From Lentisphaera marina (lineage in GTDB: Bacteria; Verrucomicrobiota; Lentisphaeria; Lentisphaerales; Lentisphaeraceae), in contig NZ_JAQZZL010000002.1 of the NCBI RefSeq assembly GCF_028745505.1, forward strand, positions 372,001-436,000: a stretch of 64,000 nucleotides of DNA, given 5' to 3'. This document shows positions 48,180 to 56,124 of the stretch, one piece after another. A program made the translations under genes and the position numbers. Position 1 is the stretch's first letter. Every line of letters begins with the position of its first letter. The notes beneath the pieces were generated by a model that made no database searches, was not told the origin of the DNA, and saw nothing but the letters and a program-made list of their open reading frames with translations.

Positions 48180-49139
48180 TTACTCTTCGCCAAAACGGAT
48201 TTGCTTATAGAAGTAATTGTTGTGGTAATCCGCAAGGGCACGCTCGAGTGAGCGGTAGTTGTGGCGGAAACCAGTTTTCTTGAGACGGTCCATGTTAAGG
48301 CTAGCGGGTAGGACTTTGTAGTGATGGGCTAAGTCAATTTCAGGATCGAGTAGGTGTTCATCTTTACCGCAAGCTTTGAGGCAAAGCTTTGAGATTTGGC
48401 TTAGAGAGAATGATGTGCCCGTGCCAGCGTTGTAAAGGCCATTGAGTTCAGGGTTGTCCATTAAAAACAAGAGGATCTCGACCGCATCTTTTACATAAAT
48501 TAAGTCGATGACATAATCTTTGTCTTCATCTTCAGCGCAGTAAACATTTTGGCCGTGATCAATGGCGTTAAAATTATTGGTAATTAGGCTCGGTGCTTCA
48601 GTTTTGTGGTATTCATTAGGTCCAAAGACATGTGAGAACTTGAGGCCACTGATGCGGTTGAGAATTTGATTCTTATGAGCCCACATATCAAACATCTGCT
48701 TTGAGTAAGCGAGTGGCGTGGTAGGGCGCAGAGCTTCAATTTTCTCTTCACTATCGTTGAGGGAAGCTTGTCCTTTACCGTAGGTGATTGCGGAAGACGC
48801 ATAAATGAAGCGAATATGTTTATTTAAACAATAGCTCGCGAGTGCCTGAGAAAACTTAAAGTTACTCTCAGTCAAATAAGACTTGTTTTGCTCCAAGGGG
48901 TCGGTACAGGCACCGAGATGAATGACTGAGGTGATGTTGTCGGGTAAAGCATCGCTACTCATAGCTTGGAGAAAAGAGTCTTTCTCTATGTAGTCAATGT
49001 AACTGAGTGGAACAAGGTTGCGCCACTTTTCGGATTCACCCAAATGATCGACGATGAGAATATTTGAGCGATTGCGACAATTTAATGCCCATATAAGTGC
49101 GCTGCCAATAAAGCCTGCGCCACCAGTTACAACAATCAT
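48180..49139 (-). CDS. hldD: ADP-L-glycero-D-manno-heptose 6-epimerase-like protein
   Basis: A 319-aa extended short-chain dehydrogenase with the nucleotide-binding GGAGFIGS near residue 6, IHLGACTDP and YASSAITYG. These, with NEYHKTEAPS and the NLGTG-like NAGTG segment, place it with HldD/RfaD, which makes the LPS core heptose donor. The usual YxxxK motif reads LAYSK, so the first (catalytic) Tyr is Leu by my alignment. That may be a lineage feature or a changed activity. Confidence 0.8.
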   Translation of the reverse strand: MIVVTGGAGFIGSALIWALNCRNRSNILIVDHLGESEKWRNLVPLSYIDYIEKDSFLQAMSSDALPDNITSVIHLGACTDPLEQNKSYLTESNFKFSQALASYCLNKHIRFIYASSAITYGKGQASLNDSEEKIEALRPTTPLAYSKQMFDMWAHKNQILNRISGLKFSHVFGPNEYHKTEAPSLITNNFNAIDHGQNVYCAEDEDKDYVIDLIYVKDAVEILLFLMDNPELNGLYNAGTGTSFSLSQISKLCLKACGKDEHLLDPEIDLAHHYKVLPASLNMDRLKKTGFRHNYRSLERALADYHNNYFYKQIRFGEE

Positions 49140-49183
49140 AATGAACCTTTAGATAAAATTTTTAGAAATAAAGTCTCTGGGAT

Positions 49184-49543
49184 TTATAAGGAAAAGAATT
49201 CTTGCCATATTTCTTCTTTGAAACCAACTATAGCTTTGTCGCCATGTAAAACGAAGGGGCGTTTAACGAGGTTGCCGTTCCCCATGAGTAGCTCAAGCTG
49301 TTCGTCCAATGTGAGGTAGGCAAGTTTTTTTCCCAAACCAAGAGCGCGGTAGTCTTGTCCAGAGGTGTTGAAGAGTTTTTTGATGTTGCCATCATAAGCA
49401 TCGAGCATCTTTAGGAGTTCATCTTTGCTAGGGGCCTGTTCGCGGATGGGTATGGAGTCGTAGCTCAGATTATTAGCTTCTAGGAATTTAATGGCTTTAA
49501 CGCAAGTTCCACAGCGTTTGTATTGGTAGATTTTAACTGACAT
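49184..49543 (-). CDS. Spx/ArsC family protein
   Basis: A 119-aa thioredoxin-fold protein with CGTC at residues 11-14 (KIYQYKRCGTCVKAIKFLE), SYDSIPIREQAPSKDELLKML, and GNLVKRPFVLHGDKAIVGF near 90-108, the R-P segment typical of ArsC/Spx/YffB relatives. It could be an arsenate-reductase-like or regulatory redox protein; no ars genes are near. It lies 44 bases upstream of hldD on the same strand. Confidence 0.85.
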   Translation of the reverse strand: MSVKIYQYKRCGTCVKAIKFLEANNLSYDSIPIREQAPSKDELLKMLDAYDGNIKKLFNTSGQDYRALGLGKKLAYLTLDEQLELLMGNGNLVKRPFVLHGDKAIVGFKEEIWQEFFSL

Positions 49544-49923
49544 GATTTGATTCTTCTTTATTTATATCGAATAAAAATAATTTACTCTATCCCACAGGTC
49601 TTTGTATAGATTAAGCAGAAAAAAAGCTTGTTTTTTTACGGTGAAATTCATGTGATCTTGTGAAGTGGTGGAGGGTGTTTATGAGATGATAAAAATGCAG
49701 ATAAGCGTATGGTGGTTTAAGTGAGTTATTATTAGGGGCTTATAAATATAGACTTGTGTGGAACAAAAGACTTAAAGCTATTTGCTCTTTTTGCATCTTC
49801 GGTTACTTTACCCGTCTCCGAAATCCTTAGGGGTTAATAGAGGCTGATAATTCTTTACTTTTAATGAAAGTTGAGGTAGGTCTCTAAAAAATAACAGCAG
49901 AAAGCTAAACAAGGAAAATACAT
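49544..49923. other. Intergenic region, promoters for the Spx-like gene and the rpsP operon
   Basis: This 380-base gap separates divergent genes and should contain both promoters. I see no ORF, tRNA or repeat, and no clear terminator. rpsP has AAGGAAAA ten bases before its ATG. Confidence 0.5.
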
Positions 49924-50262
49924 ATGGTCAAAATCAGACTGACAAGAACGGGTAAAAAGAATGCCCCCAGTTACAGAATTGTAGTTGCAGATGCACGTGT
50001 AAGACGTGATGGCGCATACATCGAGAAACTAGGTCACTATGCACCGCTTAGAGACGAAGAAGTAGTTAATGTTGAAAGAGCAGAATACTGGATCGCTCGT
50101 GGTGCTCAGCCGAGCTCTACAGTTGCAGACATTATTAGAAGAGCAAAAACTGGCGAAGCTACTCGCGGTCTGAAAGGCCAGAAAAAGAGTGAAGAGCCAA
50201 AAGCTGAAGTTAAAGAAGAAGTAGCAGAACAAGTAGAAGAGGCTGCTGAGGCGGCTGAGTAA
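49924..50262 (+). CDS. rpsP: 30S ribosomal protein S16
   Basis: A 112-aa protein with the S16 core (VKIRLTRTGKKNAPSYRIVVADAR, RDGAYIEKLGHYAPL, ERAEYWIARGAQPS) in the first 85 residues, then an acidic Ala/Glu/Lys-rich tail of about 30 residues. It overlaps khpA by one base (TAATG). First gene of the rpsP-khpA-trmD-rplS-rnhB-bioA run. Confidence 0.97.
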   Translation: MVKIRLTRTGKKNAPSYRIVVADARVRRDGAYIEKLGHYAPLRDEEVVNVERAEYWIARGAQPSSTVADIIRRAKTGEATRGLKGQKKSEEPKAEVKEEVAEQVEEAAEAAE

Positions 50263-50579
50263 TGCTAGGTTTTCTAAAAAAACTTTTAGGTCTTGACTCA
50301 TCTAATGCTGGTGATTTTTACCCTCAGCCTGTAGGCGGAGATGAAGATTTGGTACAATTGGTGAAATTCATGGTTGTTCGTATGGTTGATGAACCTCAAG
50401 CAGTTCAGGTTCGCGGCGAAAACAACGATAAAGGATTTCAGATTACTGTAAAATGTAACCAATCTGATATCGGTAAAATTATTGGCAAAGCTGGTAAGAA
50501 TATTCAAGCTTTACGTGCCCTAGTCAGCGGAGCTGGCGTTCGTGGTAGCCGTAGAGTAAGCGTTGAAATAGAGGATTAA
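50262..50579 (+). CDS. khpA: KH-domain RNA-binding protein (KhpA/YlqC)
   Basis: A 105-aa protein. After an N-terminal stretch, residues 27-104 form a KH domain with the RNA-gripping GKIIGKAGKNIQAL motif near 72. KhpA proteins bind many RNAs and often sit between rpsP and rimM. Here rimM is absent and trmD follows directly, overlapping or abutting the stop. Confidence 0.9.
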   Translation: MLGFLKKLLGLDSSNAGDFYPQPVGGDEDLVQLVKFMVVRMVDEPQAVQVRGENNDKGFQITVKCNQSDIGKIIGKAGKNIQALRALVSGAGVRGSRRVSVEIED

Positions 50580-50584
50580 TTCCC

Positions 50585-51268
50585 ATACTTCATATAGATA
50601 TCATTAGCCTATTTCCGGAAGTTTTTACTGAGCCGATGTCGAGTTCCATTATCGGGCGGGCAGTTGAAAGTGATTTGGTAAAAATTTCGATCCACAACCT
50701 ACGTGAGTATAGCATAGATAAGCATCGTAGAGTGGATGATCGCCCCTACGGAGGTGGCCCGGGAATGATAATGTCTTGTGAAACGATTTTTAGAGCTGTT
50801 GAAGATTTAAAAACGCCCACAAGTAAAGTTATCTACATGAGTCCAAGTGGCGAAGTGTTTAATCAACGCTTAGCTGAAGAACTTGTAGAAGAAGAGCATT
50901 TGATTCTTCTTTGCGGTCACTACGAAGGAGTTGATCAGCGAGTTTTGGACGGAATTGTCGATAGAGAAATATCTATTGGGGATTACATACTCAGCAACGG
51001 AAATCTTGCCGCAATGGTTATAAGCGATGCCGTCATCCGTTTGATTCCAGGAGCCCTAGGTTGCAGTGAATCGGCAGTAGACGAATCCTTTAACCAAGAG
51101 GATGGACTGTTGGAACATCCACAGTACACAAGACCCGAAGAATTTAGACACATGCGTGTTCCAGAAGTTCTCTTATCTGGAAACCATAAAAAAATTAAAG
51201 AATGGCGTAGTGAGCAATCCTACAAGAAGACACTCACTCGCCGACCTGATTTATTAAAGGAGAAATAA
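50585..51268 (+). CDS. trmD: tRNA (guanine(37)-N1)-methyltransferase, non-standard start codon
   Basis: About 227 aa. The conserved TrmD N-terminus (HIDIISLFPEVFTEPM) lies upstream of the first ATG (50636), and the only possible starts before it are ATA at 50585 or ATT at 50579; a stop in frame lies at 50564. ATT would form TAATT with the khpA stop, mirroring the TAATG of the rpsP-khpA join; ATA has better spacing to AGAGGA. Other motifs, RPYGGGPGMIM, LLCGHYEGVDQRV and SIGDYILSNG, form the trefoil-knot SAM site. It methylates G37 of tRNAs to stop frameshifting. Confidence 0.9.
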   Translation: MLHIDIISLFPEVFTEPMSSSIIGRAVESDLVKISIHNLREYSIDKHRRVDDRPYGGGPGMIMSCETIFRAVEDLKTPTSKVIYMSPSGEVFNQRLAEELVEEEHLILLCGHYEGVDQRVLDGIVDREISIGDYILSNGNLAAMVISDAVIRLIPGALGCSESAVDESFNQEDGLLEHPQYTRPEEFRHMRVPEVLLSGNHKKIKEWRSEQSYKKTLTRRPDLLKEK

Positions 51269-51269
51269 A

Positions 51270-51611
51270 GTGAATAAGATGCAACAAATTGCTCGCGAAA
51301 ACGAGCGTACTGATCTTCCTGCTTTCAACGTAGGCGATACTTTGAAAGTTCAATATCGTATTGTTGACGGCGCTAACAGCCGTTTACAGGCATTCCAAGG
51401 TAGTGTTATCGCTATTAAAAATAGTGGTAATAGCAAGACTTTCACACTTCGTCGTGTGACAGCTGGCCAAGGTGTAGAAAGAACTTTCCCTTTCAACTCA
51501 CCAAACCTTGATTCTCTTACAGTAGAAAGAAAAGGACGCGTTCGTCGTTCTAAGCTTTACTACCTCAGAGAGAAAATTGGTAAATCTGCACGTATCAAGG
51601 AAGCTAAGTAG
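51270..51611 (+). CDS. rplS: 50S ribosomal protein L19
   Basis: A 113-aa protein with the L19 pattern (FNVGDTLKVQYRIVDG, FQGSVIAIKN, TFTLRRVTAGQGVERTFP, LYYLREKIGKSARIKE). It lies at the 30S-50S interface. The start is GTG at 51270, chosen because AAAGGAG lies seven bases upstream; the ATG three codons later is too far. It follows trmD by one base. Confidence 0.97.
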   Translation: MNKMQQIARENERTDLPAFNVGDTLKVQYRIVDGANSRLQAFQGSVIAIKNSGNSKTFTLRRVTAGQGVERTFPFNSPNLDSLTVERKGRVRRSKLYYLREKIGKSARIKEAK

Positions 51612-51623
51612 TAGCTTAAGTCC

Positions 51624-52271
51624 TTGGACGAATTATTTACCATGCCGGAGCCGGATATGTTCTTTTTTGAAGAGCATTACCGGCTTCTTGGTTTTAAGGC
51701 TATAGGGGGTGTTGACGAAGTCGGCAGAGGGCCTTTGGCTGGTCCAGTAGTGGCAGCCTGTTGTATAATTGGGGAAGGAGTCGTTTTACCTGAAGGGGTG
51801 GATGATTCAAAAAAATTGAGTCGCAAGAAGCGTCGACTCATATATGATCAACTGCGTGAAATGAGCGGAATTAAGTACGCCTTAGGTATAGTAGAGGCGC
51901 AGAAGATCGACGAAATTAATATTTTACAAGCAAGTCATTTGGCAATGCGCCAAGCAGTTGAAGCCATGACGAGTGAACCAGATTTTCTTTTAATTGATGG
52001 CTTACCCGTACCAGGCTTTAAGCAGGGTAATCGAAGCATTGTCAAAGGCGATTCGCGATCCGTATCAATTGCCGCGGCCAGTATTTTAGCAAAAGAGTTC
52101 CGTGATGATTTAATGACGGAGTATTCAGAAAAATATCCCGAGTATGGTTTTGAAAAGCATATGGGATATGGAACCAAGTTGCACATGGAAGCTTTAAAGA
52201 AGTATGGACCATGTCCGCTTCACCGTTGTTCCTTTGCACCAGTGAGAAAGGCAGAAAATGAGTTTAAGTGA
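51624..52271 (+). CDS. rnhB: Ribonuclease HII
   Basis: A 215-aa enzyme that nicks RNA in RNA-DNA hybrids and at single ribonucleotides. It has GVDEVGRGPLAGPVVAA near residue 29 (first catalytic Asp and Glu), LLIDGLP near 120 and SIAAASILAKEFRD near 150. The start is uncertain: TTG at 51624 or ATG at 51642, neither with a good ribosome-binding site. Its end overlaps bioA by 14 bases. RNase HI is also in the window (60.9 kb). Confidence 0.95.
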   Translation: MDELFTMPEPDMFFFEEHYRLLGFKAIGGVDEVGRGPLAGPVVAACCIIGEGVVLPEGVDDSKKLSRKKRRLIYDQLREMSGIKYALGIVEAQKIDEINILQASHLAMRQAVEAMTSEPDFLLIDGLPVPGFKQGNRSIVKGDSRSVSIAAASILAKEFRDDLMTEYSEKYPEYGFEKHMGYGTKLHMEALKKYGPCPLHRCSFAPVRKAENEFK

Positions 52272-53583
52272 TTTACAGAAAAGAGATTTAAAGCATTTAT
52301 GGCACCCTTGTGCTCAAATGAAGGATTATGAGAGTTTTCCTCCAATGGAAATAACTTCTGCGAAGGGTTCTTTACTGAAGACTGCTCATGATGGTGACTT
52401 GATCGATATCATCAGTTCTTGGTGGTGTAAAAGTTTAGGTCACGGCCATCCTGATATTCAAAAATCAGTTAAAGATCAAATGGAAAAATTTGAGCATGTG
52501 ATTTTAGCCAATACTTCCAATGAACTCATTGTGAACTTGTGTGAAAAAATGATTGCTTTGAATCCTGGCTATGATAAAATCTTCTTTGCAGATAGTGGTT
52601 CAGATGGCGTTGAAGTGGCGGTTAAGATGTCCTTGCAGTATCAGCAACAAAATGGTCAAGAGCAGCGCAAAAAGTTTATGTCTTTACAGAACGCTTATCA
52701 CGGTGAAACCATTCTTACACTTGCATTAGGTGACTGTGGTTTATACTCTGCGCCTTATGCGGCTTTAATGCCTGAAGTTAAAAAGGTTTTAGATATTCCC
52801 TATGTTACTGGACGTGTAGAGGAGTTAGGGGAAGAAGATTTTTCAGAATTATTAAAGCCTCTTGAGCAATATCAGGATGAGCTAGCGGGCATAGTAATTG
52901 AGCCTGTCTTACAGGGCGCTGGCGGTATGTTGTTTTATCATCCGAGCTTTATTAAAGCTTTGCGTGATTGGACCGCTGAGCGTGGGATTCATTTGATTGC
53001 AGATGAGATTCTGACAGGTATTGGTAGATTGGGGAGAGCTCGGGCTTGTGAATTCGCCAATGCACTTCCTGATTTTTCGGTTTTTTCAAAAAGTATGACC
53101 GCGGGTTTTACTCCCATGAGTTGTGTGTTGACGACTAATGAAATTTTTGATGGCTTCTATGATGAGTATGATAGTGGGCGAGCATTTATGCATTCCAATA
53201 CTTACACAGGGAATGCGATTTCAGCTGCAGCTGCAGTGGCAGCAATTGACTATTATGATAAGGAGCAGGTTTTTGCGAGAGTCGCAAAGGATTCAGCTTA
53301 TATGCATGAGCTCTTTGAAGATGTAGCTAAAGAGACTGGAGCTTTATTAAATGTGAGAAGTTGTGGTTTTGTTGCCGCGGCAGATCTAGATGTAAGTCTT
53401 CAGGGTTTAAATAAAAATCGTTGTGGCTATGAGTTATACAAGAAGGCAGTGAAAAAGGGCTTGTTACTAAGGCCTTTAGGTAATACGGTTTATTTTTTGC
53501 CGCCTTTAAATACGAGTAATGATTTACTTGCGAAGTCCGCAGATATAATGAAAGAACTTATTTTTGCGGAGCTTCGTTCTTAG
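52258..53583 (+). CDS. bioA: Adenosylmethionine-8-amino-7-oxononanoate aminotransferase
   Basis: A 441-aa class III PLP aminotransferase. The N-terminal LWHPCAQMKDY and SSWWCKSLGHGHP are typical of BioA; ADEILTGIGRLG near residue 250 holds the PLP Asp, and FSKSMTAGF near 278 the Schiff-base Lys. It makes 7,8-diaminopelargonate in biotin synthesis. No other bio gene is nearby. It starts inside rnhB, so it is co-translated with it. Confidence 0.95.
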   Translation: MSLSDLQKRDLKHLWHPCAQMKDYESFPPMEITSAKGSLLKTAHDGDLIDIISSWWCKSLGHGHPDIQKSVKDQMEKFEHVILANTSNELIVNLCEKMIALNPGYDKIFFADSGSDGVEVAVKMSLQYQQQNGQEQRKKFMSLQNAYHGETILTLALGDCGLYSAPYAALMPEVKKVLDIPYVTGRVEELGEEDFSELLKPLEQYQDELAGIVIEPVLQGAGGMLFYHPSFIKALRDWTAERGIHLIADEILTGIGRLGRARACEFANALPDFSVFSKSMTAGFTPMSCVLTTNEIFDGFYDEYDSGRAFMHSNTYTGNAISAAAAVAAIDYYDKEQVFARVAKDSAYMHELFEDVAKETGALLNVRSCGFVAAADLDVSLQGLNKNRCGYELYKKAVKKGLLLRPLGNTVYFLPPLNTSNDLLAKSADIMKELIFAELRS

Positions 53584-53680
53584 TTTCGCTTGGGCAACTA
53601 TCATCTTGGTCTGAGCAGCAGGGGCCATTGTGAACCTGCTCAATCCACGCCTCGATTTCTTCAGGGGTCAATTTTGACAT
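53558..53680 (-). CDS. 40-aa Cys-rich peptide coupled to the epimerase gene
   Basis: A 40-aa acidic ORF, MSKLTPEEIEAWIEQVHNG, then PCCSDQDDSC and a polar tail. Its ATG overlaps the stop of the epimerase gene by one base (TAATG), the same join used at other places in this genome, and its 3' end overlaps the end of convergent bioA. Three cysteines close to acidic residues could bind a metal. Family not recognised; being real is inferred from the coupling. Confidence 0.5.
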   Translation of the reverse strand: MSKLTPEEIEAWIEQVHNGPCCSDQDDSCPSETKNEAPQK

Positions 53681-54624
53681 TATGATTCCTGTGAGGCGTA
53701 CCAAGCAGCGGCTTTTCTGAGGCCATCAACTAAATGAGTTTGAGGTTCATATCCTAAATACTTTTTAGCACTAGAGATATCGGCGACGTAGTGGGTGACT
53801 TCGCCAACTCTTGAGGGCTCAAAACTTAAGTCGGCTTTGACTCCAAGTTCTTCTTGGAAGACATCTGCAACAGTGCGTAGAGGGTTGCCTGAGCCAAAAG
53901 CTAGGTTAAAGGTTTTGTTGGTGACTTCTCTAGTCAAAATTTTATCTACACCAGAAGAGATTCCCGCCACGCAATCATCGACATAAGTGAAGTCGAGTAC
54001 TTTGTCTTCGCCATAGATCGTTATGGGCTCGCCTTTCTTTATTTTATTATAAAAGAGGGGTATGACTCGTTCCATTCGTTCAATGTCATTATCATATCTG
54101 CCGTAGACATTGCTAAAGCGATAGCAAATGTAGGGGATGTCGTAGCATTTTGAGTAGGAATAAAGGAAGGCTTCACCAGAGATTTTGCTCGCTGAGTAAG
54201 GACTCTCAGTTGTGTGGAAACTGGCGTCGGCCTCGTTAGTTACGTAGCGTTGAATATCGCCGTAGACTTCACGAGTAGAAGAATAAATGATAGGAACATT
54301 ATTGTTGCGGCAATATTCGATCATGTTGAAAGTCATCATAAAGTTGTCTAGAGCGCGAGTGGGATACTCAACGAGCTCGTGGACTTTCGCATTGGCGGCA
54401 AGGTGAATGACTAAGTCAACTTTTCCGTAATCAAGGCAACCCAAGCCATTTTCAAAGTTGTCGTAACGGCTAGCAAGGTCTTGGTGTATAGTGTATAAAT
54501 CATCGGTCCAAGTGTTTTTGCGTTTGTCAATCCCGAAAACCTCATAGCCCTTGGCGATAAGGTTGTAAGCTAGGTTTGTGCCGATTTGTCCGCTGATACC
54601 TGTGATTAGAATTCGTTTGCTCAA
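53680..54624 (-). CDS. NAD-dependent sugar-nucleotide epimerase/dehydratase
   Basis: A 314-aa extended short-chain dehydrogenase with TGISGQIGTNLAYN near residue 8, VIHLAANAKV near 72, YSSTREVYGD near 113 and an intact catalytic YSASK near 143. It resembles UDP-glucose 4-epimerase-type enzymes that build surface sugars. The exact sugar cannot be told. It follows the secreted 303-aa gene by 12 bases. Confidence 0.85.
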   Translation of the reverse strand: MSKRILITGISGQIGTNLAYNLIAKGYEVFGIDKRKNTWTDDLYTIHQDLASRYDNFENGLGCLDYGKVDLVIHLAANAKVHELVEYPTRALDNFMMTFNMIEYCRNNNVPIIYSSTREVYGDIQRYVTNEADASFHTTESPYSASKISGEAFLYSYSKCYDIPYICYRFSNVYGRYDNDIERMERVIPLFYNKIKKGEPITIYGEDKVLDFTYVDDCVAGISSGVDKILTREVTNKTFNLAFGSGNPLRTVADVFQEELGVKADLSFEPSRVGEVTHYVADISSAKKYLGYEPQTHLVDGLRKAAAWYASQES

Positions 54625-54636
54625 TTTATTTCTCTC

Positions 54637-55548
54637 TTAAAATTCAAAGTCGTAGTATTTTGCGCCAGGGTGCTTGGCCAAAGGTGAGTTGGAGATGCTG
54701 ATGTTTTTTGATGACATTAAGTTTTCTAGATCTACAATCGAAAGCTCGTTGGGGCTATAGTCGAAGTCGCTAGGATTGAAATTGATTTTTGGGTGCTTCC
54801 ATTTGTTTGCGGTGAGGACATAGCCATTTTCTTTGTAGATACCTGCTGCGATTTCTTTGCGCTTGACTGGGAGGGCAATTTGGATTGCTTGTTTGCGTAA
54901 GCCCTCGGCTAGAGTTTTAGTGGGCATCCATTTGTTACGGTATAGTGAGATTCCGTGCTTTAAATAAATGTCTTTACGAATGGTATCTTTAATTGCGGTT
55001 ATTTGGTTTTTCTTTTTGAAGTTATAATCGTGTTCCAGGCCATTGGCGTAGTTTTTGATGAGTTGAGTGGCTTTTTCGGGGAAGAAACGAGCGACATCTC
55101 GTTTGCTGATGTCGATAACGGGGACTCGTAAGCTACCAATTTTGATGAGCCCATAGGAGTCAATTCCGTAAAACTTACCTTCGACTCTTGGGTTGCTGCC
55201 AAGTGCTTTGGTTTTGTAAATCGTGATCTTTGTTCCTTTTTTGTAGGGAGCGTAGTATTCTTGTGCTTCTTTTTGGAAGTCTGAGGAAGTTTTTGCATCG
55301 TGTTTGCGTGCGTACTCTTTTTCGGCGGCAGCAACTACTAACTTTTCTGTGTCCGCAATGCTTTGTGCTTCAGGTGCAGGCCAAGCAATCTTATTTTGTG
55401 CGGCTACTTTTTCTATAGTGATCTCTTCTTTGAGGGCGTTGGCTGCTATATCTCTTGCTTGTGTGAGTATCTCTTGATTAGAGAGTATTGTTTGATCTTG
55501 TGCTTGAAGAAGAAAAACAAAAAAGAATGATAAGTAAAAGAATTTCAC
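54637..55548 (-). CDS. Secreted protein of unknown function
   Basis: A 303-aa protein with a clear signal peptide (about residues 1-16, KFFYLSFFFVFLLQAQ). The mature part is rich in Lys, Ala and Ile, with a small beta-rich stretch (KGTKITIYKT, VEGKFYGIDSYGLIKIGSLRVPVIDI) that looks like an SH3-like barrel near residues 100-150, and two Lys/Trp segments (YRNKWMPTKTLAEG, TANKWKHPKINF). The second of these repeats a Y-x-x-N-K/G-W-x pattern. Family not recognised. It lies between pgsA and the epimerase gene. Confidence 0.6.
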   Translation of the reverse strand: MKFFYLSFFFVFLLQAQDQTILSNQEILTQARDIAANALKEEITIEKVAAQNKIAWPAPEAQSIADTEKLVVAAAEKEYARKHDAKTSSDFQKEAQEYYAPYKKGTKITIYKTKALGSNPRVEGKFYGIDSYGLIKIGSLRVPVIDISKRDVARFFPEKATQLIKNYANGLEHDYNFKKKNQITAIKDTIRKDIYLKHGISLYRNKWMPTKTLAEGLRKQAIQIALPVKRKEIAAGIYKENGYVLTANKWKHPKINFNPSDFDYSPNELSIVDLENLMSSKNISISNSPLAKHPGAKYYDFEF

Positions 55549-55557
55549 AGAAGCTCC

Positions 55558-56124
55558 CTAAATATTTTTATTAAATAGTTTTTTGTTGTTGGCAAAGTAC
55601 CTGTAGCCAGATGTTAAAGTGATGTATGCAGTGGCTAGCATCAATATGTTTATAAATAGTGCTAAGTTTTTGTGCTCGATTACCTGAGTGTTGCCTTTGA
55701 TTGTCCAAAAGAGGGCGACAATCCCCAAATATGTGAATTGAAGAATTGTTTTAATTTTCCCAAACTTATCTGCTTGTATAATAATGTTGTTGCTTGCGGC
55801 GATTTGGCGCAGGCCAGTGACTGCGAATTCCCTAGTGACAATGATGATGGCAAACCAATCTGGAATGATGCTTTTTTTGCATAAGACGAAAAAGGCGGCA
55901 GCCACTAAGATTTTATCAGCTAAAGGATCCATCAACTTGCCAAAATCAGTGATGAGTTTGTGTTTTCTTGCTAAGTAACCATCTAAAAAATCGGATAGTG
56001 CCGCAGCGATAGCGACAATTAAAGCAGAGCACCTAAAAAAGGCGTTTTGATCAAATTGGGCCAAGACGACAAAGATTAGGGTTAGACCAAATCGACTGAC
56101 GGTGATTTTGTTAGCTATATTCAT
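55558..56124 (-). CDS. pgsA: CDP-diacylglycerol-glycerol-3-phosphate 3-phosphatidyltransferase
   Basis: A 188-aa membrane enzyme with the CDP-alcohol phosphatidyltransferase motif DFLDGYLAR, then GKLMDPLADK near residues 45-72 (D-x2-D-G-x2-A-R-x8-G-x3-D-x3-D), and about five membrane helices. It makes phosphatidylglycerol phosphate for membrane lipid. Its start overlaps the upstream stop by four bases (ATGA). Confidence 0.94.
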   Translation of the reverse strand: MNIANKITVSRFGLTLIFVVLAQFDQNAFFRCSALIVAIAAALSDFLDGYLARKHKLITDFGKLMDPLADKILVAAAFFVLCKKSIIPDWFAIIIVTREFAVTGLRQIAASNNIIIQADKFGKIKTILQFTYLGIVALFWTIKGNTQVIEHKNLALFINILMLATAYITLTSGYRYFANNKKLFNKNI

